Positions 1-13,970 of a stretch of DNA of 64,000 nt are shown here, piece by piece. The notes under the pieces are model-generated. The model was not told the DNA's origin. It saw only the letters and a program-made list of their open reading frames with translations, and made no database searches. Numbering within the stretch: the first letter of the stretch is position 1; the number at the start of each line of letters is the position of its first letter. Position numbers and translations under genes: made by a program. This DNA comes from Dallia pectoralis (Eukaryota; Chordata; Actinopteri; Esociformes; Umbridae), in NCBI GenBank assembly GCA_029465975.1, contig CM055755.1:3907909-3971908 (forward strand). The letters run 5' to 3'.

Positions 1-8
1 AAACCAAA

Positions 9-158
9 TGTGCCAGAGACCAGGACTAAACCTAATGGGGGGGCGGAGACCAGGTCTAAACCTAATGAGGGGGCGGAAACCAGGTCCAAACCTAATGAGG
101 GGGCGGAGACCAGGTCTAAACCTAATGAAGGGGCGGAGACCAGGACTAAACCTAAACG
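9..158. repeat. 30-bp minisatellite, about 5 copies
   Basis: Direct tandem repeat at the left edge with the shared core agaccaggtctaaacctaat followed by a G-rich spacer. The open frame through it exists only because the period is divisible by three. Confidence 0.9.
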
Positions 159-3100
159 GACAGAGAAATCAGAATAACATTAAACCAGATAGCATTGCTA
201 CATTCGATCGAAGGTCACACAAATGCAATGTAACGATGTACACGTAAGACATTTGTGACCACACAAAGCACAGATCAGCAAAACGAACAGACAATGAATG
301 AGCTAAAAAGATGAGAACAAAAACAAAATCCCCGGGAAAACGGCGCCAAGCACAGCGGTGTGTTCGAACTACGGATCAACATGATTGAACGTTATCTGAT
401 ACCGCGTCCTCACGTTAAAGCAGATTGACTGGTGACAGTAATCGCCGCTCGCGGCGGGCCATACGTCATGTGATAATTCAACGTTTCAAATCTCCACAGT
501 CTGAATGAATGCTTCCCGAGGAAACGCCATGCTAATTTGGCTGTTAAAAGTGACAAAATTCTGATTAAAGAACATGATGGACTATCATTAGTCGGCGGCT
601 TGCACGCTGATTAACATATCAAAACCCAGGGTTTGTCAGTGTCACAGAGAGAGGACGCTGCTGTGAGTTTACCATAAACAAGTCCGTGAATTATTCAGGA
701 CAAAAATCATGCTCACTTCTGGCGACAATATTCATTATATCTCGAGGGGCGTCTGCAAAGTCTCAAATTGCATCGAAACGACAGGGAAATAATAAGCGCA
801 AAAGATACGTTTGATCGCCAAAACAAGGCAGATCGGGCCATAGTGAATAGGCGTGGGTAGTATTATTCATGTTAGTATGTGATCGATTCTCTACTCAATA
901 TATCCGGACGTGTCATGAATAACCACGAAAAAACAGGACCTGCTTGGGACTACTCAGAAAATGTTATGGTTAGAATTGAACCCCTTTAACAATGGCAGAA
1001 ATATGCTTTGGTATGTGAATAAGATTCCCAGATATATGACCCCTGACAGATCACTTGTCTTGGATCTCTAACTGAAACCTGAGGTCCCCTGGGACAGGCC
1101 AGGCGCACGAGAAACGATGGGCTTTTTTATAATTTGGGTAAAAGTCCATTTGAAATCCTCCGTCCTCTGTGACCCGGAACCAATAAGTGGTTGAGCAGAT
1201 GTAAAGTCATTAGCAGTCCAGTGGAAAAATGTCCTCGGCTACTCGATACCTTCGTTACTTTAAACTCCCTTTCCCAATTATCCAAACGCATCAATTGGTC
1301 TGTCTTATCGCAACGACTCCCAAAGCAGCAATCATTCCCTTCTAGGCATGCGCACCGAGACATTCCGCTTATTTCCCCACTGCTCACCCGACCAGGAAGT
1401 CCTGTAGGTCGGGACATGTCACCAGACAAGACACGTCCAACCGGTGTCCTCCGTTAGCCCTGCAGGGCACCAGAGCAGCTTGAACAAAGAGTTCAGGATG
1501 TCGGGAACCAGCTTCATTTGTTTTGCGCATTTTTACAGACGGACCCATAAATATTTATAAGAACATCACAAATCCTTTTGAAGACATAACAAGGTAGGAA
1601 TTTGGAGTTCTTCAAACAGATGGTTGTAATGATTCAAGATGTCCGCGTTGGCGCGCCGGCACCCTGTTTTCCAATATGGCGCCCTTTGAACCATTTCCGT
1701 CTCGGCGTAACAAGTTTAAGGGGCCAATCCTGCGGGGAGAAGGCTGTCATTCATCCGTATCATTTGATTTGCCGACTGCACCCGAGATCAAGAGTGACAG
1801 ACAGAAGTACTGTAATGTGATTGGATCCCTTCCCATAATGCACACTGCCCCAACATGCTAATACGGGCATTTGGTTAACAAGTTCTGAACCAATCAATCA
1901 CCAGCTGGTTGTTCCTGGGGCTCAACAATCTAAATTGGCTTCCTCTCCTTGTCTCCGTACACCCCGTGCATCCAAAGCTCAACATTTCATAGTGGCAACA
2001 TTTCACACACAAGAAAAACATTCAGACACGGAAAAAGTAATTGCTGTTAGCGGTTTTTATAAAAAAGCAAACGGAGAAAGGCCAAATTATTGCTGCCTCT
2101 ATCTTGGCTTCCTGAATTTCTCTCAGAGCTCGTTGGAAGCAACTAATAACCTAACGAAGGCTTGCCGTTCTTTAATATATTTTTAATGAATATTCCGGAA
2201 ACAAAAGAATGCGCCCACAGATTCATTGGCTCGTAACCCTGTCAGACAGCGAATATGGTGTTTGCTTTGTGGCGTTCTCTCATCGCCAGGAATAAACTTA
2301 CAGAATAACTTCAGCCCGTTCGGTCTAGATAACGGTTCGGCGTTGTGAAATGAGAGCATTTGGAACAGTGACGCTTATGTCCTGCGTCTGTAACAACAGA
2401 ACATCGACCACTCGGCTTTTTAAGAACGGTTTCTTGGAGTATTCTCGCCGCAGAGGGATTTTGTTTTCGGTAGCAGATGCACATCGCTCACTGGAGAACT
2501 CCTAAGCAATGTAAAATATACAGGGAGAAAGGGCCATCAAATATGCTCTATAACAGCTGGACGTACACCTGGGTGAAAGCCTCTTTAGACTATTTTAACT
2601 GGGTGAGGCAGAAAAAAACTGGGTTATTTCCCCTTTTTTCCCACATATGTCCTGCCTTTTCAAAGCCTCTCACTTCCTTTCTTAGGCAGCAGAAATGCTC
2701 GGCACGATGTCATCACCCAGAATTCCCTCACACGCCAATTAAGGATTCCTAGCGCGTTCCTCGTCTGCCTGCGCTCCCCGTAGGAATGAAGGAGGCCCAA
2801 AGCAGCCATGCCAGAGGAATATCATAAACCTGAAATATGTCATTAGTGTCTGTCTTAATGAAGAAATTAACTACATTAGACATAGCAATGTAACGACACA
2901 GACCAGCCAGCCGGAGCAGGACTGAACCGGACGGTCGTGCCGGCATACAGATTCCGCGGACAACGCGCGGTACAAACACCCAGGCAAAGGAATTCCCAAC
3001 CTCCAGCGTTCCGACAACAATCAAAACACCCCAAAGCGTGTAGATTCTAGATCCCGCTCTCCGATTTACAGTCCCGTGGCCAGCGTTCACCTTGTATTGG

Positions 3101-5019
3101 GCCGCACTGACTGACTACCCTTTCTGTAGGACTTTATAAAGCCTTCCTCAGGAACGCCTTGAGGACCTTTCTTTTGCAGAAGGGGTGGTATGGATTTGGT
3201 GTGTGTGTGTTGGTGTAGCACGGTAGCCAAGCACGCAAAAGCATCACAGCGCCATTAATGAAGATGTCAAATAATGCCGTGGCGTTAAACGGCACTGGGT
3301 CAAACAAGTTAAATGTATAATATAATGAATTTTCATTACAGACGAAGTGGATAAACAGAATTTGGGCCAATATGTTGATTATTTCATCAGTACAATGGCA
3401 TCTTCCTGTATCTAAATACCTGAGTCAGTCAAAACTGAAAGATAACAGGGAATCTCAAACACAACAAATACAGATGAATTTCCCCCAAATGACTAATGTT
3501 TAGTAAACAAGGAACCAGAGAGGGGTTCTGAACCTGGGTTCACCTGACCAGGTTTCTACATGTTCTGGTGCTCAGAGGTCACATGGTGTCTTTCATTTCA
3601 GGTACTTTTTGAATATGTTGCATTCCGCATACGGGCCATCTTACCTAAGCCCAGGTGTACCTGCAACAAAAAGCACCATGTGCCCAATTGTTCTCAACAC
3701 CACGGTCGTCTAATTTCATTAGTGCATTGGGATTTGCTGATTCGTCACGAGACCGGTAACATGATTACGCTTTCGAGGAAAACACTGGCTCCGACGTGAC
3801 TTTTCTACGATTGGACTTAAAGCGAAAAAAAGATACTGATTGAAATTTCCAAGTGTAATTTCTTCTAATTTAACGGGCGTTCCCTAGAGGATAGGTCTGG
3901 CATCTCGATAAACCGGGAAAATAGTCAACATTCACCGTTGTACGCTTGACAAACGACGACGTGTTTCCCTGGCAGCTGAATAGACCACAGACTACAACTT
4001 AAAGCCTCGGGTTGATAACAACTCTTTAAAGCACAGAGTGTAAATAATGCAAACAGAACGCACAGCCAGACACCACTGACTGACTGTATGTAGGTCTGTA
4101 GTTGTTTCTCGGAGTAAAACAGGGGAAACCGTATCCTTATTCCGGGTCTTTGGGAAAACCCGTTAACGGTCTGCATTTCGTAGAACGATGAATCTGGTTA
4201 TTAAACCGAACACGAGACAAATGGGTTCCCCTAAAGGTTCACCACACCCAAAAATTCCCCGAGACGTTACGTCTCGTTAATAACCTGGAGAGATTAATAA
4301 TAATAATTATTAGCTGACATTTACCAGCCACGTATGGATAAGATCACTTTAGAGTGCCGGAATCAATTCTAGTTTGAAGGATCACTACTTGTCCGCCGGA
4401 AAAAAAATAGATGAGTGTCTTCCGGGAAAGTAGAGATGTGCATCTGCCAGCACAGCCAAGATGAAACCCGAAGGCCTGAAAGAAGAAATTGAGCCAAGGA
4501 GGTGTTTGTCAAACACCGCGAGACAAAATGGAGTATGTGGTCTGGAAAAGAAGCCGTGGTGTCCTTTATTGAAAGAGTGGTTTGATATACTGTGGACGCT
4601 GTAAAGACAACAATCTGGTGTAGTCGAAATCTGGCACTCGCAAACGCTGGCGGACCGGTTTCCGAGAGACCGAACCGCAGCTCTTTGCCAGGTGTTGTGA
4701 AGAGGACTGTTAATTAGCGCAGGAAACAAATAAATCCCGCTGTATGTCCGTGTACACACACACATAAAGGCGTGTAAACGTGCGCTTTAACAGCAGGTCG
4801 GCCATTTGTTGCCACGTTGTCAACAGAACACTGTTTGGAACCCCAACATGTTCCCCATCTTGCATTTAAAGTGTATTTTAATGGATTGGATTAATTTGCG
4901 GTCACTGTTGTAACTGATGGGAACATTCTGTGTGTATTCCAGTGATAAAATGTCCAGACACCAGCTCCAACCTCCATGCACATCTCTGTCTGACCACCCA
5001 CACACATAAAGCCAAATAG
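159..5019. other. Non-coding stretch, no gene recognised
   Basis: Both strands hold only short open frames with no recognisable domain. The DNA is mixed AT-rich with scattered CpG. No tandem array or intact mobile element was seen. If the lsamp assignment at 15.4 kb is right, this is lsamp first-intron DNA; otherwise it is intergenic. Confidence 0.5.
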
Positions 5020-5634
5020 ACACATCTGTTACAGCACACCCTGACCCAAATACACACACCTGTTACAGCACTCTGACCCAAATACACACTCCTGTTACAG
5101 CACACACACCCCTGTTACAACACACTGACCCAAATACACACCCCTGTTACAACACACACTGACCCAAATACACACCCATGTTACAGCACACAGTGACCCA
5201 AATACACACCCCTGTTACAACACACTGACCCAAATACACACCCCTGTTACAGCACACCGACCCAAATACACACTCCTGTTACAGCACACTGACCCAAATA
5301 CACACCCCTGTTACAACACACTGACCCAAATACACACCCCTGTTACAGCACACCGACCCAAATACACACTCCTGTTACAGCACACTGACCCAAATACACA
5401 CCCCTGTTACAGCACACTCTGACCCAAATACACACCCCTGTTACAGCACACCGACCCAAATACACACTCCTGTTACAGCACACTGACCCAAATACACACC
5501 CCTGTTACAGCACACACTGACCCAAATACACACCCCTGTTACAGCACACTGACCCAAATACACACCCCTGTTACAGCACACACTGACCCAAATACACACC
5601 CCTGTTACAGCACTCTGACCCAAATACACTCCTG
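5020..5634. repeat. 32-bp minisatellite, about 19 copies
   Basis: Direct tandem array with the core cacccctgttacagcacact followed by gacccaaata. Copies vary by 1-3 bases and by small indels in the CA run. The minus-strand frames through it (repeating V-C-I-W-V) are not genes. Confidence 0.93.
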
Positions 5635-8600
5635 TTCATATTTGTTTAACTAATTCTGGTTTTCGGATTATACTGTACATGGTCTCTGTAAAATAACACA
5701 TTGTACATCAGCCCCATAGATTTAAACCTACACAGTTATTGACAAGCTTGATATTGATGAGAAAAAAAGCTCTGTTTTTGTATTATCTGACCTAAGCCCT
5801 GTGTTCCAATCCAAGAGCCGACAACAAAGTTCAGCAAACACCACGCATTTGGTTGGAGGCGTAAAACTAGAGCGCTTTGGTCCGGGGGTTTTGTTGAGGT
5901 CAACAGCGTTATGAACTTTAATCTGAACGGGGACCTTCTGGCCTTAGTTGAGCTCACTGGAGGTCAACAAACCCCGAAGCACAGGTCAGAAGTCACCGTA
6001 AACGCAGACCAAAAGATTCCAGGTGGAGATTCTGTATGGAGGAACAGTCCGAGATCTTTCAAATTGTTCTCCAATCTCATGAAAAAATGTATATGATAGG
6101 AAAAGGCTCGGTGCTGTTTTGCTGGCAAGGACAGAGTGCAAATGTACCGTAAAAACAACGTGAAAACCTAGTCACCCAATTGTACAGTTTCAGAAATGTG
6201 CAATTTCGCCAAAGTCACTGCTTAAAATATAAAACGTTAATAAAAATAATTCTAAAGAATAATATGCAGAAATAACAGTGCGTTGTTTACTTTGTCTGTG
6301 TTGATCAGCAGCAAAAACTCTTAATTAAATCAATTATGAATCCAAGTTGGACAAACCCAAGTCTGAATGGAAAGTTGAAAAGTTGGGTTGTTATGTGGAG
6401 AAAAGCAAGCTGAACATACTGAAACACGAGGAACCATGAGGAAACACGAGGAAATACAGACGAAACCCCAGGAAACACAAGTTACCACGGTAAACATGAG
6501 AACATTTGGGGAAACATACTGAAACATGAGCAACTCATTTGAACGCCAATAGGCCCGTTTACAATGAATAGATCGACGTAAATACAACGTTAACTTCTCC
6601 CAAGAGTACCCCTAAGCACGGCGGTTGCTACTGTGACCAGCTAAGAACAGGCTCTTGCTTGCAATTTAGTGCCAGAGTTCCTCGTGTGCGGGCGATATCG
6701 TCACCCAGCCAGACAGCCCACAGCTGGATAACAACTGCACTTAGCATCAGGTAATGAAATATGCAGAGGGGTAGATGAGCAATATGGTCCAAGTCAACTC
6801 GAGTCAAGTCTCTTTGTCTAACGCACGCCCACACAGACGGAATAGCGTTTGCAACAAAGTGCTTGTGTTTGAAACTCCCGATCCTTCTCTGTTCCAACAA
6901 AACCCGAATAAATATGTTCACGGAATAAGCTGATAACTGTGCTCACACTCATCTGCCTGGCCCTAACAATTTCGCTACGGTCTTAATTCCTGCATGATTC
7001 TCTTGTCTCCAACACGTCGACAATGAGAACTGATTGTTTGCTTACCGTCTAACTCTAATCCACCCAGTCATCAACACATGTGAGTGAGTGGTCGAAATGT
7101 TTCGGCTCATCGGTGTAAAACCATACCCGTGAGGAGAGCTGACAGTGACTCTACGTCAAATATGTCCTAGCGCTGTTTTATATTAAGGTGGTTTGTCATT
7201 TATTGGGTAGCGACATGTTTACAATAGCCATGCATTATTGGCCCAGATACAGGATTTGCAGCGAATGGAAAAAATCCTCTTAAATTGGACCAGGACGAGA
7301 TTAAGAAGCAATGAGAACACATTATCAGGGACTGGGAAGCCAGGGGAATAATTATTAGATTATCCTCAATACAACTCCCTGCAGTAATTGGAAGACTTTC
7401 TACAAACATAAGTAGTCCATTATCTACTGAGCTCCAACATTGTGTATTAAGATAAATAGACTGGATTTATGCTTTGCATAGGGGATATTTTTTTATTCAC
7501 TTCATGCATTCCGGCAGTTTCTCCATCCTTTCATTTCAGGAGTGATAAATGTGAGTTTGCCTTGTTAAAGGTCTGTGGTTTCCAAACTGAATGATCATTA
7601 TAGCGATTTTGGATTCTGACTGGAACCGGAGTGCTCCGTGAAGATATAGATAATCTCCCTGAAAGCGTATTATTGGTTTAGATGATCCACCAATCGAATC
7701 AGAAGATTCTGCCCTGATGAACAGAGTTTCCTATTGAAGTCGACGGGAAATTGCATATAGCACTGAACGTAGAAGCCAGAGTCGTGTAGTACTTCACATT
7801 ATTGTAACTCTGAATTATTTGTCTAGGGGTTTGTCATTTTAGTCTTTAACTTTGAAATCTCTCTAAAGTCCAGAGAACCTTCTGCCGTAACCACCGGGGG
7901 TGTTGAAGAAAGTTCCGCCTAAGCTGTTCGAGGAATGCATGCCGGCAGTCTGGGAAAGCCAAACCCGACCCGCTGGGCACATCAACGCCCCATTGTGTCA
8001 ACTGGAAGGAAGGGAAGAGGAGCGCCTGACGCCCGGGAACTCGTTTAGAGTCCCGTGCTTCAACCCCGACGTGCCTGAGGATGATCCCAGTCAGCAGAGC
8101 CTTACACCGGGATCGCTGAGCTAATTGCTTTGTATTCCATGACGGTTCCCGGAGAAGTGGAGCGTTGCAGACATTAATGAGTAAGAGGGCGAGACAGAGA
8201 GCGAGGCAGAGGGGGCGAGGCAGAAGGGGCGGGGCAGAGGGCGAGACAGAGAGCGAGGCAGAGAGCGAGGCAGAGGGCGAGGCAGAGGGCGAGACAGAAG
8301 GCGAGGCAGAGAGCCAGGGCGTACTGCGGCGGTTCCGCTCCACTGTGCTTTCTTCCCGACTTAACCCAGGGTTTCTGCCTCCCTCTCCTCTTCCCTCTGT
8401 GCCTGTGGCCACACCCACACAGCAGTGTGTACATCCTTCCCTGGCTCAACACCCCCCCGCCACATCCCGCCAACAACCAACCACCGGGACATGGCTAGAA
8501 TACGCGAAGACTCAGCGAAACACACTAGAGTCAATTGAGTCGAGAGCCGGTCCAATACGGGGAGTCTGTGGACACTAGATCGGGGAGGAGAACCACTAGT

Positions 8601-9934
8601 CCCAGAAGACAGATCAGCGTGGACTCTAGTGAAAAGCCCGGTGAGAGTGTGCATTAGTGGAAATCCTGGGATATCATTAATTATTCGGACTGCTTAACTC
8701 AATGCATTCATTTCTGAATGTGAGCGTAGTCCCCGTGCAGCTGCCATTCAGAGGGAGATCTGTTTCATGGCTATTTATTGGCTATTGTTCCTTAGTTCTT
8801 CATCCAAGGCTGATTCCCGGCCAGTCCCTAAGGCTCCTCCAAAATGCATCTATTGACTGTATTTCAAGAGCCTTCTTTTGTTTCTGATGGGACGGCGACA
8901 TTTTCGTTTGAAAGGGACGAGTCTGAGTGTGCATTGATCACCACGCGAAAGGCAATTATTTGTATTACCAGACAGAGGAGTACAAGCCAATCCACACCGA
9001 TCGAATCCCATTTGTGTTATTCCATCTCTGGACAATTGATAAGTAATTTTCCCTCCAAAAAAGGCTAAACAACATCTGTGGTTCAAGATTCCCAAACATA
9101 AGAAGTTTAACTTGAATTAACAAAAGTCCGAGGCCAATTTCGAGGGAGCAATGAACCATTTCTAGTCTAGTGCGTTTCACAGAAAGATAAATACGAGATC
9201 TTCATTCTTGTCAACAATATAAAAGATAGATCAGCAGTTAGCGCGAGTGGACCCCTAGCGGCTATAAGCTAGGTTCAACACGAACAAGGTTGAGTCAAGA
9301 ATTGTAATATCCCATAACTCCCTGCTGCACCACTATTTTAAGGGAACAGCTTCCTCGTTGGGTCTGTTAAGGAATGACTGGTGGCGTTAATGCACAAGAT
9401 CGACTAAATCGGGATGAATTTAGCCTCACTGCTCTGGGAACAGCATGACCGCAATACTGTCATTCAATTATGTTGTATGTTTAAAAAATAATAGTCAACA
9501 GATGTTTTACATCCGGCATGGTGATGTACGGACACAGGTGAGCCATGAGTCTTCATAAATAGTGCTAATTGAGTCTAGTTGATTACCCAATCAGAAACAA
9601 GAAAAAAACACTATAAAGACAAGTGTGTATATGGCTAACTTATCACGGCTAAAAACTGTCATTAGACACGACACGTCACTTAGAAGAGGTGTATCTGCAA
9701 TATACCACAAACCCCCAAAATGCCTTAACGGGCCAATTAGAAAGCAGTTGAAACAGACGTGATGTCATACCCGTAGTATCCCTTCCGATGTGCCACGGCT
9801 CTCAGCCGATTAGCGATTAGGATCACAATCAACCGGTTAATGAGTGACTATTAAACCGTTTACGGTCTCAATACCGTAGCAGCCGTTGCATCCGTACTGC
9901 GTAGAACCCGATATCGTCCAGAAAACAGCGATGG
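5635..9934. other. Non-coding stretch, no gene recognised
   Basis: Short spurious frames only. It includes an imperfect run of gaaacaygag-like words at about 6415-6540 and the GA/CG-rich short repeat listed separately at 8180-8320. No splice-framed coding block was recognised. Confidence 0.5.
8180..8320. repeat. Purine-rich 12-bp short-unit repeat
   Basis: Irregular repetition of gcgaggcagagg and gcgagacagaga variants. It generates overlapping low-complexity frames on both strands (Glu/Arg-rich on plus, Leu/Cys/Ala-rich on minus), which I do not regard as coding. Confidence 0.8.
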
Positions 9935-10262
9935 TCAACGCTACGCCAGCATCTAGTTAGCGGCGTTGCGCCAGCATCTAGTTAGCGGCATTGCGCCAGC
10001 ATCTAGTTAGCGGCGTTGCGCCAGCATCTAGTTAGTGGCGTTGCGCCAGCATCTAGTTAGCTGCGTTGCGCCAGCATCTAGTTAGCGGCGTTGCGCCAGC
10101 ATCTAGTTAGCGGCGTAGCCAGCATCTAGTTAACGGCGTTGCGCCAGCATCTAGTTAGCGGCGTTGCGCCAGCATCTAGTTAGCGGCGTTACGTCAGCAT
10201 CTAGTTAGCGGCGTTGCGTCAGCATCTAGTTAGCGGCGTTGAGCCAGCATCTAGTTAGCGGC
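9935..10262. repeat. 25-bp minisatellite, about 13 copies
   Basis: Direct tandem repeat with the core gcgccagcatctagttagcg and period 25. Most copies differ by a single base; one is missing 2-3 bases near 10114. Each unit carries one or two CpGs. Confidence 0.93.
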
Positions 10263-13200
10263 CGCCGCCGCAGCACCTCTGAAGCGCAGAGGATTCGGGG
10301 GGAGATCAAAGTAAAAAAACAGAGCGGCCGCCATGTAAACAGACAAGTGTGTATAAAGATGACCTCACACGGTAAAGCCCCCCCGCGGCAGCTGCCTGTG
10401 ACATTAATTCCGCTGTCACGATAAAGGCTGAATCATGCGTTGCATTTCATAGAGAATATATTACACATTTCACTGCGCGGGGTTGGAGCTGGAAGCTACT
10501 AATGTTGTTGACCCGGAGGTTGCATGGTTTCATCTGGAGCCATTTCCTAATTAAACCCGCTGGGTTGTTTATTGACTGCTGCGCTGGGTTTGACAGAACG
10601 CCATTACCGCGCACACGACTACTTTCACAATCAGACAATTTACCAAATTATGTCATTAGTCATGTCACCGCTGAAATCATTTTTACAGAATTACAGTTAG
10701 CCCGCGCGTAGGGCCCTCCGGGCAAACGGTCATTGTCAGGAACCTCGGCTACAACTCCGAACCTTTGGGCAACAGCTGAGGGATGTACGAGTAAGACGGA
10801 GAGCCCTCGAAACAGCCACGTTTCCCTGTTGATGCTCTCGGGTTTAGAAGTGCGAGGCTGTAACGGGGGCCTTTATTCTGAAATGTGTGCAGGCATGAGG
10901 GAGCAGGAACGACATTACAAACTAAGTGTCGTGAATTTGACTACCCGAAAGGTTTCCTCCGGTGCGAAGGAGAACATAAAGCCGAGAGACTGATGTCCCG
11001 ACAGTTATTACATCTCTCCGCTGAGACATTATAGCACCCAGGATCTGACTGTGAAAGCGGGGGGGACTGCTGGCCACGATTCCAAGGTTCCATTTATTCC
11101 CAATACCGTCCTAATGTCTGGGGTTGAATAAACTAGATTCCGCTTTGTTCATTCAAGGTCTACTCTCTGTTCACTGCTCTGGCACTCTTTCCCGGAGATT
11201 TGCTGAGGCCTTAATGCTGTGTTAGTGGACACACATTATTAGAGTATCAGACAAATATGAGATCACTTTATCTATTAATATTCAGGTAACTGGCAGGGCT
11301 GGCTCAATGCATTAGCGACCGCAAAATGTCCCGAACGACCTACGGCCCCAGGGAGTCGTGAAAAAACAAATGACTTCCCTCTGCCCTATGGCCAAATGTG
11401 TAGAATTGCAGAAAATTTTACTTTAAAACTTAAAAAGCAGCGTGAGAGATTGAAACGGTCAACTCAGCTTTATCAAAAACAGACAACTGGGATGCCTTGG
11501 TGATGAATCGATGACAACGTTATGATAATCAAAATATTACAATTAGTATGTGTTGAAAATAAAACTACGTCTTCAGAATCACCTTTAAGGCACTTTTGAT
11601 ACTAGACAACTTTTTGATTAATTATGTACCCATTTTTAAGATGACATGTTATGTTGACGTAATTATCATTCATACAGTTTAAAGTTGTTACATGTTAAGG
11701 GCCCCCTTAGCAAACACTCCCATGGGGCCTCCAAAAGGCTAGAGCCACCCCTAGTTACTGTATACATTCAGGTCACTTCTAAACAATGCAACATCTCTTG
11801 ACGATGCAGTTCCTCATTATTTCAGTGTCATCATTTTTTATTTTTACCACCGCAGAACAATTTGCTTTAACCTATAAAGATTTTGACTTTGCTCCTCAAA
11901 ACCATTTCAATTGAACATTCCAGATTGCCAGCAAACAACACGTTCTGGATTAGGTGGAAATAGCATTCAATTTTATTATTTGTATTTATTTACTTTTCAA
12001 AGACCAAAACCTTGCTCTCCTGATCAATGCTGAGAGTTCAGGGACCGTCCCAAAACAGCAACACCGACTCCAGCATGTTAAAATAAATAGCTTTGCTATT
12101 TTCTTCTTTCTTTACTTCCACATATCCCTAAAATGCCTTACAAACAAATTCACACTTGGATGTATTCATGAAAGTAATATAGGGGCGAAGAGCTGTTGAA
12201 CTGATGCCGTGCTGTGCCAACGAATCCTTGTAAATTAAAAAAATTGATGTTCTATTCTTAAGCAGGGCAATTAACACTAATTGCTCCCAGGTCATATCGG
12301 TCAACGAGAATATGTTCTCACTCAACTCACAGGTAAAATAAGATTAAAATATATATATAATTATTTTCTGGGGTGGTAAGGGTGTTAATTTTATAATGCC
12401 ATAGGGTTACACCCCATTTTTAATAATAGCAATTATTCATGTTAAGGGAATCGCTCACGGCTGTCAGGTGTGGTTTGGTCAATTAGGTAGAAATTTCAGA
12501 CCGGCTACAATTATTTAAAACATAGTGGTGACAAATTCAACTACTTTTGAATGCTGTCCCAGTAAATGTAGGTTTCCTCTGCGTGTGCGGGTGTGCGTGT
12601 GTGTGTGGCTTATCTCTGGGATGCTGACTGTGTGTGGGCCCATCACTCCACCCCCCCTCCACTCCACTCCACCCCCCTCCAGTCCAAATATTTCCTGTCT
12701 CTATGGGGTCCTTTGGAAATGTCTTTGCTTTTAAAAGAAAGGTTTACATTGAAATAACATCAACTTGATCAGAAATACAGTGTAGACTTTGTTCATATTG
12801 TAAATGACTATCGTAGCTGCAATCGACTGATATTAAATGGTATATCTACACAGGCGTTCAGAGGCCCATAATCAGCGACCATCAGTCCTGTGTTCCAATG
12901 GCACGTTGTGTTTGCTAATCCAAGTTCATCATTGTAAAAGGCTAATTGATCATTACAAAACCCGTTTGCAATTATGTAGCACCGCTGGAAACTGTCGTGC
13001 TGATTTAAGAAGCATTTAAACTGGCCTTCTTTAGACTCGTTCAGTATCTGAAGCGTCGGAATTTGTCTCTTCTTGTTGTGTGAGGAATTTTAGACCCTTC
13101 TGAGCAAAAAATTGTCGAGAAAACAAAGATCTACTGAAGAAAACAAGAAGTACTGCTGCTCCCATCACAGAACAGTGCAAACAAGCATCTAACCAGAATA

Positions 13201-13555
13201 TAAAGTGGAGTGGGAGGCCCCGGTGCACAACCCAGCAAACACATTAGAGAGTCTAGTTTGAGAAACAGACGTCTCACAGGTCCTCTGCTGGCAGAGTCAT
13301 TAAATAGTATCCGCAAAACACCTGTCTCAATGTCAACGGTATAGAGTCACCTCCGGGATGCTGACATTCTAGCCCTATGGAGATGTAATTCTTTTTAAAA
13401 CAAGAACACTTTTAAGTGATCCCGAACATTTGAATGATGCGTAAAGTGTATACAAACTACCAACACGTTGATATGACCAACCCAGATGAGTCAAGATCCC
13501 AGGAACCATTGATCATGTCCCAGCAGACAACAACCACCAGAAGCAATTTCTATTG
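10263..13555. other. Non-coding stretch, no gene recognised
   Basis: Largely AT-rich DNA with short frames only. It includes a short TG run at about 12590-12606 and a C-rich segment at 12646-12680 (repeats of ccactccactcca). No interspersed element was identified. Confidence 0.5.
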
Positions 13556-13846
13556 TTGAGAGCCGGTGTGGAGAGTCGGTGTGGAGAGTCGGTGTGGAGA
13601 GCCGGTGTGGAGAGCCGGTGTGGAGAGCCGGTGTGGAGAGCCGGTGTGGAGAGTCGGTGTGGAGAGCCGGTGTGGAGAGCCGGTGTGGAGAGTCGGTGTG
13701 GAGAGCCGGTGTGGAGAGTCGGTGTGGAGAGCCGGTGTGGAGAGCCGGTGTGGAGAGTCGGTGTGGAGAGCCGGTGTGGAGAGTCGGTGTGGAGAGTCGG
13801 TGTGGAGAGTCGGTGTGGAGAGTCGGTGTTGAGAGTCGGTGTGGCT
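13556..13846. repeat. 13-bp minisatellite, about 22 copies
   Basis: Unit gtgtggagagycg, with C or T at one position interleaved along the array. Because 13 is not a multiple of three, open frames appear in several registers on both strands (plus ORFs of 88-103 codons, minus ORFs of 112-143 codons). All of these are artefacts. Confidence 0.95.
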
Positions 13847-13970
13847 ATATGCTGAGCCCTCTGCAAGACCATAATCACCAGTACCCATAATCCTCTGGCC
13901 AGCCCCCTTTGCTCAAACGATGACCTGAACATCTCCAAACACACAAACTCTCACTGAAAAAGGTCTTTTA

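Noticed and set aside
8165..8578. Glu/Arg-rich plus frame and Leu/Ala-rich minus frames
   Set aside because: Generated by the purine-rich short repeat at 8180-8320. No conserved domain or splice context.
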